Positions 37,897 through 47,475 of a stretch of DNA of 64,000 nt are shown one piece after another. Source of the stretch: Actinotignum urinale DSM 15805 (GTDB lineage Bacteria > Actinomycetota > Actinomycetes > Actinomycetales > Actinomycetaceae); NCBI RefSeq assembly GCF_000420445.1, contig NZ_ATUY01000002.1, forward strand, positions 249,086 through 313,085, given 5' to 3'. The translations under genes were made by a program, and so were the position numbers. Every line of letters starts with the position of its first letter. Position 1 is the stretch's first letter. The notes under the pieces were generated by a model, which had not been told where the DNA came from, ran no database searches, and saw only the letters and a list, made by a program, of their open reading frames with translations.

Positions 37897-38826
37897 TTAA
37901 AGCTCCTGAGCAAAGTTTTTCTGCTTGCGCGCAAAGTATCGTTGAGCAACGAAAATAAGGACAATTCCAATTGCCAACACAATACCTATATGTGTAAGGA
38001 GTTTCGGAGGGTACACTGCCTGTGTTAACGTACCTGCTTTCCACACTCCTGCCTGCATTCCCATGACTGCAAGGCTGAGAGGATTCCAGGAAAATACTGT
38101 AGCTACCCATGCAGGAGCCATACTGATAACCATGGAGAAGGAATAGAGAATGGGGCACAGCCACATGCCCACAAGGAGTGCAACTTCAACAAGATATTGA
38201 ACATCACGTAAATACACGTTCACGGCAGATAGCCACAGGGCGCAGGCAACCCCATAAACAAGGGCAACAAGGATACTTGCCGGGATATATATCATGAACG
38301 GAACAATATCAATTCCTCGAATAAAATAGGCCCCGAACACCAGAATAACCATTTGTGCAACAAAATTAATGACCGAGGCACCAGTTGCTGCGAGAGGGAA
38401 TATTTCACGGGGCAAATAGACTTTTTTAATAACCCCGGCATTGGCAATAATTGATGTGGTTCCCGAGGCAACAATTTCACTAAAAAGCTGCCAGAGCGTA
38501 AGCCCAGCAAAAATATAGACTGCAAAATCAGGGATTCCTCGTTCTGCGCCCAGAATTTTACCAATTGCAAAATAGTAGATAAAAAGCTGAATGAGTGGAC
38601 GGATTAATGTCCATAGGAAGCCAAGAACTGAATCTTTGTAGCGTGCTTTAAGCTCGCGTTTCACAAGAAGCCACCACAGATTTCGATATTCCCAAATCGC
38701 TACCCAGGATGCGCGTGTGCCACGAATCCTTCCCTGTGTGGGTGCTACTGGACGCAAATCTTCGTGTGATAAACGATCGAAACGCTCATACGCGAGTGCG
38801 TTGTAAGTCCGCGTATTATCAGTCAA
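37897..38826 (-). CDS. ABC transporter permease, Wzm/TagG type
   Basis: A 309-residue ABC-2 permease with six hydrophobic segments. The N-terminal amphipathic region RNLWWLLVKRELKARYKDSVLG and LWTLIRPLIQLFIYY are typical of polysaccharide and teichoic-acid exporters. Its stop is directly adjacent to the ATG of the ATPase gene, so the two are co-translated. The start codon is TTG at 38826, preceded by AAAGG. Located among rhamnose genes, it probably exports a rhamnose-containing glycan (inference). Confidence 0.92.
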   Translation of the reverse strand: MTDNTRTYNALAYERFDRLSHEDLRPVAPTQGRIRGTRASWVAIWEYRNLWWLLVKRELKARYKDSVLGFLWTLIRPLIQLFIYYFAIGKILGAERGIPDFAVYIFAGLTLWQLFSEIVASGTTSIIANAGVIKKVYLPREIFPLAATGASVINFVAQMVILVFGAYFIRGIDIVPFMIYIPASILVALVYGVACALWLSAVNVYLRDVQYLVEVALLVGMWLCPILYSFSMVISMAPAWVATVFSWNPLSLAVMGMQAGVWKAGTLTQAVYPPKLLTHIGIVLAIGIVLIFVAQRYFARKQKNFAQEL

Positions 38827-39049
38827 AGCAAACCTTTCGATAAATCAATATCTGTAACGATACTACGTGAAATAATCAAGTTTTCGTGTATGAACACCGG
38901 ATGGAGTGAGATATTCCTCTGGATTATATCTGCATTCGGATGGTGTTTTATGGAGTTCATGTACGCGCCACCTCATATGCGATTGATTATCTGTTGCCAG
39001 GTGTTTGCCGGGGTACTACCATGCCTTACCTAGGGATGTTTACGCGAAG

Positions 39050-39982
39050 TTACGTATCTTTCCCGATTTTCCCCAATCTGTGCCGGTAACCATCCTTAAG
39101 TGCGTGCCACATCATTTTTCGACGATCCGGTAGCCTATCAGCAAGTAGTCCATTGAAAGCCATATATTTCATTGCCCACCATGTGTAGCGGATCCGCCAT
39201 TTGGGAGGCATTAGCCCGGAACGTACCATGTGGAGGGTGTTACGCAAGATATAGTAGTTACGGATTGGGGAATGAACGTGGACGGGTTGGGCGCGCCCGG
39301 GTAGTTGGACCACTTCATCGCCAAGCGAATGCTCGAGGTGCTTTGATGGAACGGCGATGAGGCGCCAGCCGGCTTTGAGTGCACGCAAGCCCCACTCCAA
39401 ATCAACGTGGTCAATAAACATGGATTGGTTCATAAGCCCAATATCGTCGAGCGCTTCCATTTTGAGCAGGCACCCGGAGGCAATGAGGAAGGGAACATCT
39501 AGAGTCGGTTGCGCGAGTTCCTCAGGGCGAGCGCGTTTCGGCGACCACTTACGAGCCACATACACGAGCTGATCGGCTCCCTCGCGGTTCTCGGAAGGAA
39601 GTGGCCCAGCCCCAGCAATGAGTGGATCGCTATTGGCGGCCTCGATAAGTCCGGAAACCATTGTTGGGGAAGCAATCGAATCGTGGTCCGAAATAAGAAC
39701 ATAGCGCGCGCCTAACTCTTTAGCACGCCTAATCCCAATATTTTGCGCGGCAGCAATGCCGTAATTGTCCCCAAGCCCGATGAACTCACCGCCTAGCGAT
39801 TCAACCTTGCTACGCAAAAGCGCACAATTTTCCTCGTCGCTACCATTATCAACAACAAGGATTTTCGCAACCTGTGGAGCAAGAGCCTCAAGTTGGCGTG
39901 CGCAATCCGTTCCCGGTTTATAGGTAATAAACACGGCAATACAAGCGTTGCTATCACCTTGCGGAAAGGCGCTGTCAGCCAT
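39050..39982 (-). CDS. Family 2 glycosyltransferase, rhamnosyltransferase-like
   Basis: A GT2 enzyme of about 310 residues. FITYKPG at the start, ILVVDNGSDE near 45, GDNYGIAAAQNIGIRRA near 72 and LISDHDS near 97 (metal-binding DxD-like) fit the dTDP-rhamnosyltransferase group. The C-terminus ends with a basic RHRLGKIG segment. ATG 39982 is chosen because AAGGAG lies five bases before it; the adjacent GTG 39985 would be too close. It lies between the exporter and rfbC, fitting assembly of a rhamnan backbone or side chain. Confidence 0.88.
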   Translation of the reverse strand: MADSAFPQGDSNACIAVFITYKPGTDCARQLEALAPQVAKILVVDNGSDEENCALLRSKVESLGGEFIGLGDNYGIAAAQNIGIRRAKELGARYVLISDHDSIASPTMVSGLIEAANSDPLIAGAGPLPSENREGADQLVYVARKWSPKRARPEELAQPTLDVPFLIASGCLLKMEALDDIGLMNQSMFIDHVDLEWGLRALKAGWRLIAVPSKHLEHSLGDEVVQLPGRAQPVHVHSPIRNYYILRNTLHMVRSGLMPPKWRIRYTWWAMKYMAFNGLLADRLPDRRKMMWHALKDGYRHRLGKIGKDT

Positions 39983-40041
39983 CACTTCTCCTTAAAAATC
40001 ACGACGACGGCTACAGTGTGCCGTCGTCGAAAAACCAACGT

Positions 40042-40659
40042 CTACTTGTCCAACGTGGCGATGAACTCTTGGACGTCCTCATATGAGGGGAGGAGGCCCG
40101 CCTTCTTCGCCTTGCACAAGCCAAGCGCCTCGGTATCCTTGGGGGAGAGGAGGAGTTCGAGCTTATTGCCGTTACGATCAGTTTCCGGGAATTCCAAGCC
40201 CACGCACTTGCACAGCGGATTCACGCCGTGTTCGCGCCCGGGAGCATATTCCGCACTGCACATATACAGAACGGTTGAATCATCTTCAAGGGCGACGAAA
40301 CAGTGCCCGAGCCCTTCAGAAATGTAAATCGCCTTGCGTGAAACATCATCGAGAAGAACACTATCCCACTGTCCAAAAGTTGGGGAACCAACGCGGATAT
40401 CGATAACGAAATCGAGAACGGCGCCACGCGGGCACACAACATATTTTGCCTGGCTGGGCGGAACATCCGCGAAATGAATACCACGAACCGTCCCCGCTTT
40501 AGAGACGGAAATATTTGCCTGACGAAGGTCAATCTTGTGGCCAACAGCTTTTTCAAACTCGCTGGATTTGTAGGCTTCAAGGAATATGCCACGTTCATCG
40601 GGGAAATGCTTTGTTGTGACTTCCCAAGCACCTTTAATCTTCAATTCGCGAATTTCCAT
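40042..40659 (-). CDS. rfbC: dTDP-4-dehydrorhamnose 3,5-epimerase
   Basis: A 205-residue RmlC cupin. DERGIFLEAYKSSEF, RQANISVSKAGTVRGIHF (His near 63 as catalytic base), KYVVCPRGAVLDFVIDIR and YISEGLGHCFVAL are visible, the last with the second conserved His. It is the third step of dTDP-rhamnose synthesis. The final ~20 residues extend slightly beyond the core. The ATG is preceded by GAAGG. It is divergent from rfbD, which performs the next step. Confidence 0.95.
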   Translation of the reverse strand: MEIRELKIKGAWEVTTKHFPDERGIFLEAYKSSEFEKAVGHKIDLRQANISVSKAGTVRGIHFADVPPSQAKYVVCPRGAVLDFVIDIRVGSPTFGQWDSVLLDDVSRKAIYISEGLGHCFVALEDDSTVLYMCSAEYAPGREHGVNPLCKCVGLEFPETDRNGNKLELLLSPKDTEALGLCKAKKAGLLPSYEDVQEFIATLDK

Positions 40660-40823
40660 GGAAAACCTTCTCTTTTATTCAATGGGTAAAGACTGTATTT
40701 CCAATTGTAGCGTGTCTGTCAGGGGCATATTGTGATGTAGGCGGTAAAGAAAGTTGAGAATTAAACGAGTACTCTTAGTATTTCTAGTGTGATAAATAGG
40801 ATTGCGTGACGAGTGGAGGAATT

Positions 40824-41675
40824 ATGCGGTGGGTTGTTACGGGTGCTCACGGTATGCTCGGAACAGATTTGGTGAAAATGCTTATCGAACGTGACCAAGA
40901 TGTTCTTGCCGTCGATAAAGATGAACTGGATATTACCGATCCTCAGGCTGTTTCACAGCTTATTAAAGACACCGATGTTGTTGTTAACGTGGCGGCGTTC
41001 ACGGCTATTGACGAAGCCGAACAAGACGAAGCCGAGGCGTTTAGTATTAATGCAACCGGACCGCAAATTCTTGCTCGCCGTTGTAAGGAACTTGGCGTGA
41101 AATTCGTTCAGGTGTCCAACGATTACGTGTTCTCCGGAGATGCTATAAGCCCGTATTCAGAAGATGTCATTATGCAACCCACGGGAGCCTACGGACGAAC
41201 CAAGGCCGCCGGCGAATGGGCGGTTCGTAGCGAAACAGACAACTATTACATTATTCGAAGCGCTTGGTTGTACGGCGCTAAGGGTTCGAGCTTCCCCAAG
41301 AAAATACAGCAGCGCCTTTCTGAAGGCGAAACATTGAAAGTTGTGACCGACGAAGTTGGACAGCCTACATGGACGGTTGATCTTGCAGACCTCATTATCC
41401 GCATGGTTGAAGCAGATATTCCTTCTGGCACCTACCACGGAACAGCGCAGGGGCGCACTAATTGGTGGAGTTTTGCGCGTGAAATCGTGGGCTATTTAGG
41501 GGCAGACCCTGAAAGCGTTGAAGAGGCAACCTCTGCTTCATTTAATCGCGCGGCGCCTCGCCCACACTTCTCCGTGCTAGGCCATGATGCTCTACATCGT
41601 GAAGGTGTCAAGCCAATCGGCAACTGGAAAGAGCGTTGGGAAGTTGCTGCGCCTGTTGTTTTAGGTGGAAAATAG
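40824..41675 (+). CDS. rfbD: dTDP-4-dehydrorhamnose reductase
   Basis: A 283-residue RmlD. VVTGAHGMLGTDLV (NADPH motif) is at 4-17, VNVAAFTAIDEAEQD near 60, SNDYVFSG near 102, and YGRTKAAGE near 126 carries catalytic Tyr/Lys. It is the final reduction to dTDP-L-rhamnose. The frame opens at GTG 40806, but ATG 40824 follows GGAGGA with good spacing and matches the family start. Confidence 0.95.
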   Translation: MRWVVTGAHGMLGTDLVKMLIERDQDVLAVDKDELDITDPQAVSQLIKDTDVVVNVAAFTAIDEAEQDEAEAFSINATGPQILARRCKELGVKFVQVSNDYVFSGDAISPYSEDVIMQPTGAYGRTKAAGEWAVRSETDNYYIIRSAWLYGAKGSSFPKKIQQRLSEGETLKVVTDEVGQPTWTVDLADLIIRMVEADIPSGTYHGTAQGRTNWWSFAREIVGYLGADPESVEEATSASFNRAAPRPHFSVLGHDALHREGVKPIGNWKERWEVAAPVVLGGK

Positions 41676-41797
41676 TTAGTTTATTTGACGAGTGGGATAG
41701 GACTCCTTGAGTTGTGTCATATAGAGATTTTCCGCGTGCCATGTTAATTTAATTTAGTTAAAGATTTGGTTGTCTATCATCCGAAAATGGAGTGGCT

Positions 41798-43657
41798 ATG
41801 CAGAACCGTCGTGTAGTGAGTGGATTGCTCGTGGGATTGCTTACTATCCCTTTGAGTTTTGTTCAGGCTGGTGCAGTATCATTTCCTACGCATAAAGGCG
41901 TGGCAAATGAGGTCTCGCAAGATATTGAAGATAATGGCGGGCAGAAACTACCCGATAAGATTGCAAGCTCTCTTAGCGATAAAGATAAGCTTGTTGCTCC
42001 AAACGTGGTATTCACCAAAGACGGGGAAATTAAGAATGCCCAAACCGGTGCGGTTATTACAGACAAAAAGATTGTTGGTAGCAGGGGTACTCCGCCCGAT
42101 CCTTTAGCGAAAACAAATGGTGAGTCTTTCATTCCGGTAGAAGTTGGAGATGTCCGCGAACATATTCGTGCCGAAGGTGGCAATCCCAACCCGGACACGA
42201 TGAAAAAAACAGATCCTGGTCAGAAGAAAACTTCTCCAGATAACAATAAGGTGGTTGAGAAGGAAGGAACTCCGGGTAGTCATCCAACAAAGAGTGGTGA
42301 AGTTGAAGGTTCGACGAATAGCGGGCCATCTTTAGCTTCTCAAACGCCTAAAACTTTTGGTGGTGTAGCTGGCTCGCGTTCAGTTATTCCTTCGTCGTTT
42401 GCCCAATCTCTTACTTCTCCTCCTAAAGACGGTAATGAACAGGGAGCGCGATGGGGAACATACAATGGAACAAAAGCGTTCTTTGATGGAGATGGACAGC
42501 TTTTTGCTCAAGATGCCAAAAAAGTTATTGATGTTTCAAAGTGGCAAAAGGGCATTGACTGGCAGGCAGTGAAGAATTCAGGTATTGAAGGCGCGATTAT
42601 TCGTACCGGCTTTGGAAGTGGCGGGAACGAGGACGGTTATGCGGTCCGTAATATCAATGGAGCCCGCAGTGTGAATATGCCTTTTGGTGTCTACCATTTT
42701 TCTTATGCTGAAGATGAGAGAGATGCCGTGCAAGAAGCACGTGACATGATCAGCGTGTTACAAAAAGCTGGTGTCAGGCCTTCAGATATGGCTCTCCCCG
42801 TGGTGTACGATCTCGAAGAATTTGTCTGGAAAGACCCTAGCGATGGACGTACCCACATGTCTCCTAGAACTCCTGAGGCATATGAACGTATTATTAACAG
42901 CTGGTGGTCCACCATGCAAGCAGCGGGATACACAAATCTTTCGGTGTATTCTTACAGGGCAATGTTGAATGGGGTTCTGAATAAGCCCTCAATCCATGCG
43001 AAAACACATTGGGTTGCCGCTTACAGCAAAAGGCCCGGCTTTAATTATCATGAAAACTATAGAGGATGGCAGTACACGTCAAGTGGCCGCGTGCCAGGTA
43101 TCCAAGGAAAAGTTGATCTTAATGCGTTTGGGTACAAAAATCCTCCTGTGAATATGACCTGGATAATACGTCAGGAAGATATTGCTGTGGGTATAGCCCC
43201 GCCCGTATCAGCGGTACCTTTGGAATATCGTTTTATGCAGTACAACCTGGACACAAAAAAGTGGAAAGAATTCCAGGGCTGGAATTCTGCAAACTGGGCG
43301 GGATGGAGTTCAGAAGAAGGTAATTATTGGCTCCATGTTGAAGTGCGCCATGCTCAAACGCACGACTTTATAGGTATGAGAACTATTAGCTTTAAGTATC
43401 AGGCAGGTACAACAGCGGTGGATGGAACCTATGCTGGATGGCGTACAAACGATATCCTCCTGGGCGCCGTTTCAAATAATCCACGCGCGCGAACCGAAAT
43501 CCTTATTTACGACGTAGGTAAGAAGGAATGGGTGACTCAGTTTAGAGGCCCGTGGGCGTCATGGAAGCCACAACCTGGTATTTACTGGACTCATTTCAGA
43601 GTGTATACCTCAGATGGCCGGCTTTCTCAAACGAAAACATATCCATTTGCTGTTTGA
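41798..43657 (+). CDS. Secreted GH25 lysozyme-like muramidase
   Basis: About 619 residues. A signal peptide (basic MQNRR, then hydrophobic to AGAVS near 27) is followed by ~210 residues of polar, Pro/Gly/Ser-rich linker. A GH25 domain (about 240-440) has VIDVSKWQKGIDWQAV, GVYHFSYAEDERDAVQEA and the catalytic-type YDLEEF. The last ~170 residues hold two related WxxFxGxWxxW modules that may bind wall or surface glycan. It should cleave peptidoglycan outside the cell. ATG 41798 is preferred over GTG 41792 for Shine-Dalgarno spacing. Confidence 0.9.
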   Translation: MQNRRVVSGLLVGLLTIPLSFVQAGAVSFPTHKGVANEVSQDIEDNGGQKLPDKIASSLSDKDKLVAPNVVFTKDGEIKNAQTGAVITDKKIVGSRGTPPDPLAKTNGESFIPVEVGDVREHIRAEGGNPNPDTMKKTDPGQKKTSPDNNKVVEKEGTPGSHPTKSGEVEGSTNSGPSLASQTPKTFGGVAGSRSVIPSSFAQSLTSPPKDGNEQGARWGTYNGTKAFFDGDGQLFAQDAKKVIDVSKWQKGIDWQAVKNSGIEGAIIRTGFGSGGNEDGYAVRNINGARSVNMPFGVYHFSYAEDERDAVQEARDMISVLQKAGVRPSDMALPVVYDLEEFVWKDPSDGRTHMSPRTPEAYERIINSWWSTMQAAGYTNLSVYSYRAMLNGVLNKPSIHAKTHWVAAYSKRPGFNYHENYRGWQYTSSGRVPGIQGKVDLNAFGYKNPPVNMTWIIRQEDIAVGIAPPVSAVPLEYRFMQYNLDTKKWKEFQGWNSANWAGWSSEEGNYWLHVEVRHAQTHDFIGMRTISFKYQAGTTAVDGTYAGWRTNDILLGAVSNNPRARTEILIYDVGKKEWVTQFRGPWASWKPQPGIYWTHFRVYTSDGRLSQTKTYPFAV

Positions 43658-43677
43658 AGGTGCGAAAATGCACCTTC
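43656..43677 (+). terminator. Short hairpin at the GH25 stop
   Basis: 8-bp arms GAAGGTGC and GCACCTTC with loop GAAAAT start at the stop codon. It is followed nine bases later by a longer hairpin. Confidence 0.5.
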
Positions 43678-43685
43678 ACGAAAGA

Positions 43686-43718
43686 CTGGCTCAACACATC
43701 ACTGATGTGTTGAGCCAG
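43686..43718. terminator. Bidirectional hairpin between convergent genes
   Basis: Arms CTGGCTCAACACATCA and TGATGTGTTGAGCCAG are exact complements around a single base, giving about 14 paired bases and a small loop. It lies between the GH25 gene and the epimerase gene, six bases from the latter's stop. Confidence 0.8.
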
Positions 43719-43723
43719 TGGGG

Positions 43724-44650
43724 TTAAGCTACGTGGGAAGAAATTTCATTCCACGTAGCCTGAATACCTTCATGGAGAGGTTTGAGTGACATCTCACCAA
43801 AATCGGTTATCCACCGTGAGATATCGAGCCCCACATGGGGAACGTAGGATGCGGGGGCGGGGATGTGCTCACAAACGGGAGAATAATCAACAACATCTGT
43901 TATGGCATGAACAATATCGTTGACACTGGTAGATGTTCCGGAACCAAGATTGTAAACGTGATGTGGATTATCGGTAGTCATTGCGTGTGCCATGAGTTTT
44001 GCTAAATCTTGGACATAAATATAGTCACGGGTCATCGAGCCGTCACCCATAATTGTTAACGGTTTATTGTGAAGGATGTTTTGGAGGAAGATCGGGATAA
44101 TTCCTTGACGTTTATTAGGGTTTTGCCGTGTTCCGTAAGGATTTGAAATCCTGAAAATTGTTGAGTTTAAACCGTGTGAGGTTCTGAAATAATCAAGGTA
44201 GTGCTCGATAGAGAGTTTTCCAATTCCGTAGGGGGAGATGGGGTACGTGGGATCGGTTTCTTTGAAGAATTGCTTATCTTCTTGCACTCCGTAAACGGTT
44301 CCTCCACTTGATGCGAAATACACATGTTTCACATTCGCTTGTACACATGCTTGAAAAAGGGTGACAGAAGATAAGAGATTTGCCCGAATATCGACAGTAG
44401 GGTCTGCTTGGGAAGTCGCAGGGTCGGTGAGGGAGAGAAGATGAACGACGTTGGTATGTCCATGTAGAGCAGATGCAACCTCTGCTACGTTAAGGAAATT
44501 TCCGGAAATGCAGGTGACATCTTTGGCTTCCCAATGAGGGCGCGAGCCGTCGAAAAGGTCAAAGACACTGACGTCATGCCCTCGAGAACGAAGCGAATCA
44601 ACGAGATGAGAACCAATAAATCCGTTTCCGCCAAAAATTAAAAAATCCAT
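43724..44650 (-). CDS. NAD-dependent sugar epimerase (GalE-like SDR)
   Basis: A 308-residue extended SDR from ATG 44650, preceded by GGAAGGGAACGG; the frame continues upstream without similarity. IFGGNGFIGSHLVD is at 5-18, SSGGTVYG near 112, and YGIGKLSIEHY (Tyr/Lys) near 137. RISNPYGTRQNP and DGSMTRDYIYVQDLA are typical of UDP-hexose 4-epimerases and UDP-glucuronate-type relatives. It is next to the Gtr genes, so it may supply their sugar. Substrate unproven. Confidence 0.86.
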   Translation of the reverse strand: MDFLIFGGNGFIGSHLVDSLRSRGHDVSVFDLFDGSRPHWEAKDVTCISGNFLNVAEVASALHGHTNVVHLLSLTDPATSQADPTVDIRANLLSSVTLFQACVQANVKHVYFASSGGTVYGVQEDKQFFKETDPTYPISPYGIGKLSIEHYLDYFRTSHGLNSTIFRISNPYGTRQNPNKRQGIIPIFLQNILHNKPLTIMGDGSMTRDYIYVQDLAKLMAHAMTTDNPHHVYNLGSGTSTSVNDIVHAITDVVDYSPVCEHIPAPASYVPHVGLDISRWITDFGEMSLKPLHEGIQATWNEISSHVA

Positions 44651-44960
44651 GCTCCGTTCCCTTCCGAGTGATGCGTTATATGTGCATGAGAAGTGTAGAA
44701 GCGTGTAGTGAAACGTGATGAAACGCAAAATCAATTCTGCGCAAGGAGGTTTATATTGAAACACCACTCGCTATCGATATTATGCCACAGAAGAATGGCT
44801 CTTTAGATATTGCGTTATACGAATCGTCACCTTTTCGCAAAGAATGACTATTTCAGGCTATAGTTTCGAAATGTGAATATTTTCTTATGGTTGAGGCGCA
44901 GTTTCTCCATAAGTAAACGTAAAACACCTAGAAACATTGTGTGAAGAAGAAAGTTGGAGT
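44651..44960. other. Divergent intergenic region
   Basis: These 310 AT-rich bases separate the epimerase and gtrB-like starts. No gene or clear repeat is visible. It should hold both promoters; none was assigned. Confidence 0.4.
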
Positions 44961-45995
44961 ATGTCGGAAAAGACTCTGCATTCAATTTCTGTTGTTATTC
45001 CGGTTTATCAAGGAGCTTCCACGTTGCCTGCTCTCTTTGCTGAACTTGAACAGCTTACAGGTGTCAATACATCTCCACACAGCAATACGTGGACTATTGA
45101 TGAAGTTATATGCGTGTATGACCATGGCCACGATAACTCACCTGAAGTTCTGCGTGAATTATCCTTGCGTTATCCGTGGTTAAAAGTTGTGTGGCTTTCG
45201 CGTAATTTTGGTCAACATGCCGCCACACTCGCTGGTATTACTCAATCAACAGGTCAGTGGGTTGTTACCATAGATGAAGATGGACAACAGAATCCTTTCG
45301 ATATTGGGATTCTCCTTGATCAAGCAATTAATGAAACGGCAACATTGGTGTACGCAAAACCCTTAAATGCGCCTCCGCACGGGTTTGTACGAAATATAGC
45401 ATCTCGCGGTGCGAAAAAAGTTGTTGATTTCCTTCTTAATACTAAGGATTCCGTGAATTACAATAGTTTCCGATTAATCCTCGGCGAAATTGCGCGCGCG
45501 GCAGCGAAAACGGCTGGTAACGGTGTTTACATGGATGTTGCTTTGGGATGGATTTCTACCGTTGCGGTTGCCGGAGTGAACTTGCGTGATGAAGGCGACC
45601 ATAAATCTGGGTACACTTTCCGCTCGTTATTTGCTCATTTTAAACGCATGGTCGTATCTAGTGGGACGCAGAGTCTGCGCATTGTATCCTTCTTTGGTTG
45701 GTTCACAGCAATCTTAGGTTTTGTTATGGCAATCGTCGTTTTTGTTAACAAAATGGTACATCCTGCCACAGCAATCGGTTGGTCATCAACAATTATTACC
45801 ATACTTGTCACCTCCGGTTTAATTCTTATTTCTTTGGGTGTGATTGCGGAATATCTTGGAGCCTCGGTATCCATGGCGATGGGGCGCCCACTTTTTGTTA
45901 TTCTTTCTCATCCTAATGATTATTTACGAGAAAACCGTCCTGCCATTATTGGCGGAACAAAAGAAGATGTATCTCCACATACAACTATCGAATAG
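44961..45995 (+). CDS. GtrB-like polyprenyl-phosphate glycosyltransferase
   Basis: A 344-residue GT2 protein with VVIPVYQGASTLPALFAEL, VYDHGHDNSPEVL, WLSRNFGQHAATLAGI and IDEDGQQNP (metal site) in the cytoplasmic domain, then two long C-terminal hydrophobic segments (about 230-310). This is the pattern of GtrB and bactoprenol-phosphate glucosyltransferases, which load a sugar on undecaprenyl phosphate. ATG 44961 matches the family start; an upstream in-frame TTG (44937) adds eight unrelated residues. First of three linked Gtr-type genes. Confidence 0.9.
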   Translation: MSEKTLHSISVVIPVYQGASTLPALFAELEQLTGVNTSPHSNTWTIDEVICVYDHGHDNSPEVLRELSLRYPWLKVVWLSRNFGQHAATLAGITQSTGQWVVTIDEDGQQNPFDIGILLDQAINETATLVYAKPLNAPPHGFVRNIASRGAKKVVDFLLNTKDSVNYNSFRLILGEIARAAAKTAGNGVYMDVALGWISTVAVAGVNLRDEGDHKSGYTFRSLFAHFKRMVVSSGTQSLRIVSFFGWFTAILGFVMAIVVFVNKMVHPATAIGWSSTIITILVTSGLILISLGVIAEYLGASVSMAMGRPLFVILSHPNDYLRENRPAIIGGTKEDVSPHTTIE

Positions 45996-46035
45996 TTCCT
46001 TCTCCACCAGATGTTACACATGAAAGGCTAGTGCA

Positions 46036-47466
46036 TTGAGGCAAATATCATTGAGTCGGGGCCCTTCGCGGGTGCAGTGGGCTATTCCTGCTGTGTCGAT
46101 GCTTATCGGTTTTCTATTCTTCTTACGCGATCTTTCAGACCTGCACGCTACTGTGCAACATGCGATGTTGCTTATCTGGTCTATCTGCACAGGTAACTTC
46201 GTTAATTTCTATTCGATTTCTGCCGATTCAACCATCATGATCGCCATGTATGGTTTTGTTTTCTATGCGATTATTGCTATTTTCCTTATACCAATCGCGA
46301 TTATTCTGGCACTTTTTACCGGTTTTGATTACACAAATGCGACACAGGTAATGTTATGTGTAAGGTATACACAACTTGTTATTGTTGCGTTACTGTGCCT
46401 CACTGCGTGGTTTGTTGGAAAATTAGCACGCAAGCTTGAGTATGATTCGGGGACTGCTAAGTGGGCTGCGTATCTTTATCTTGCTTCACCTATTACGCTT
46501 TTCGCCGATGCTGTGTTCTGGCAATATGACGTCATTACTCTTGTATTCTTTATTACAGCGATGGTTTTCTATGTGCAACATGATTACATAAAGTTTTCAT
46601 TAATCATGTCTCTTGCTATTGCCTGCAAAATGTTCGCTTTCTTTGCGTTTGCACCCCTTATTCTTTTCGTTGAAAAACGGGTTCTTCCCTTAATGAAATA
46701 TGGGGCATTGGGCGTTTCAGTTACCTTGGTTACTGAACTTCTTCAACAAAAAATGCCGGGGTATGAGATTGCCAAGGCTCAAAGAGCGCATCTTTTCTCA
46801 AAGTTAATTGATAATGGTATACCGTTCAGTTTCGGATACGTTTCACTTGCATTGGTTGCATTGGCGTTAATTACTATATATGCGTATGTATCCTCCCCAA
46901 AGAGCGAGGAAGATTTCCGCCACAAGGCAATATACCTCGCATTTATTTCTTTAGCCCTGCCCTTTGTCCTTTTCCAGGCAAATACGTACTGGTGGATATT
47001 GGTTACCCCTTTCCTTGCCATTCTTATTGCAGGACATCCAAAAATGCAGGAACTCATGGTTCTCGCCACTGGTTTCTTTGTGTTCATCATCGCGCATTCA
47101 GTTATATTTTTCTCGATTTACATGGATCAAAACATGATTAATGGGGGAGTGATCCCGAAACTCTTAGGTATTAAATATTCGGGACTCCCCTCTTTCCAAT
47201 CTATTGCTGACAAACTAGGTCTGAATCTACCACAAGTGATTTATGCTTTTGCTATCGCATTAATGATTGGAATCTGCGTGTTGTGCGCTCAGCGTATGAA
47301 ATTAGCCGATGCGATGGTTTCGGGCACTTCTCCTCTAACAAGGGCTTCAGCTATAACGGAACCGTCGGTATCAACAGGAACTGTATATCTATATAACGCT
47401 GGTCTGTATGTTTACATCCTGCCAACATTTGCACTCTTTGCACGTCAAATATTAATGGGGCAGTAA
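46036..47466 (+). CDS. Polytopic membrane protein, candidate GT-C glycosyltransferase
   Basis: A 476-residue protein with about 11 hydrophobic segments. The start is TTG, preceded by AAAGG. It has an acidic residue in the first loop (RDLSDLHATVQH) and FWQYDVITLVFF in the middle, reminiscent of GT-C enzymes using polyprenyl-linked sugars. Its place between gtrB-like and gtrA-like genes matches the third, specificity-determining gene of Gtr systems. The transferred sugar and acceptor are unknown, and family assignment rests mostly on topology and context. Confidence 0.65.
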   Translation: MRQISLSRGPSRVQWAIPAVSMLIGFLFFLRDLSDLHATVQHAMLLIWSICTGNFVNFYSISADSTIMIAMYGFVFYAIIAIFLIPIAIILALFTGFDYTNATQVMLCVRYTQLVIVALLCLTAWFVGKLARKLEYDSGTAKWAAYLYLASPITLFADAVFWQYDVITLVFFITAMVFYVQHDYIKFSLIMSLAIACKMFAFFAFAPLILFVEKRVLPLMKYGALGVSVTLVTELLQQKMPGYEIAKAQRAHLFSKLIDNGIPFSFGYVSLALVALALITIYAYVSSPKSEEDFRHKAIYLAFISLALPFVLFQANTYWWILVTPFLAILIAGHPKMQELMVLATGFFVFIIAHSVIFFSIYMDQNMINGGVIPKLLGIKYSGLPSFQSIADKLGLNLPQVIYAFAIALMIGICVLCAQRMKLADAMVSGTSPLTRASAITEPSVSTGTVYLYNAGLYVYILPTFALFARQILMGQ

Positions 47467-47475
47467 AGAGAATCT

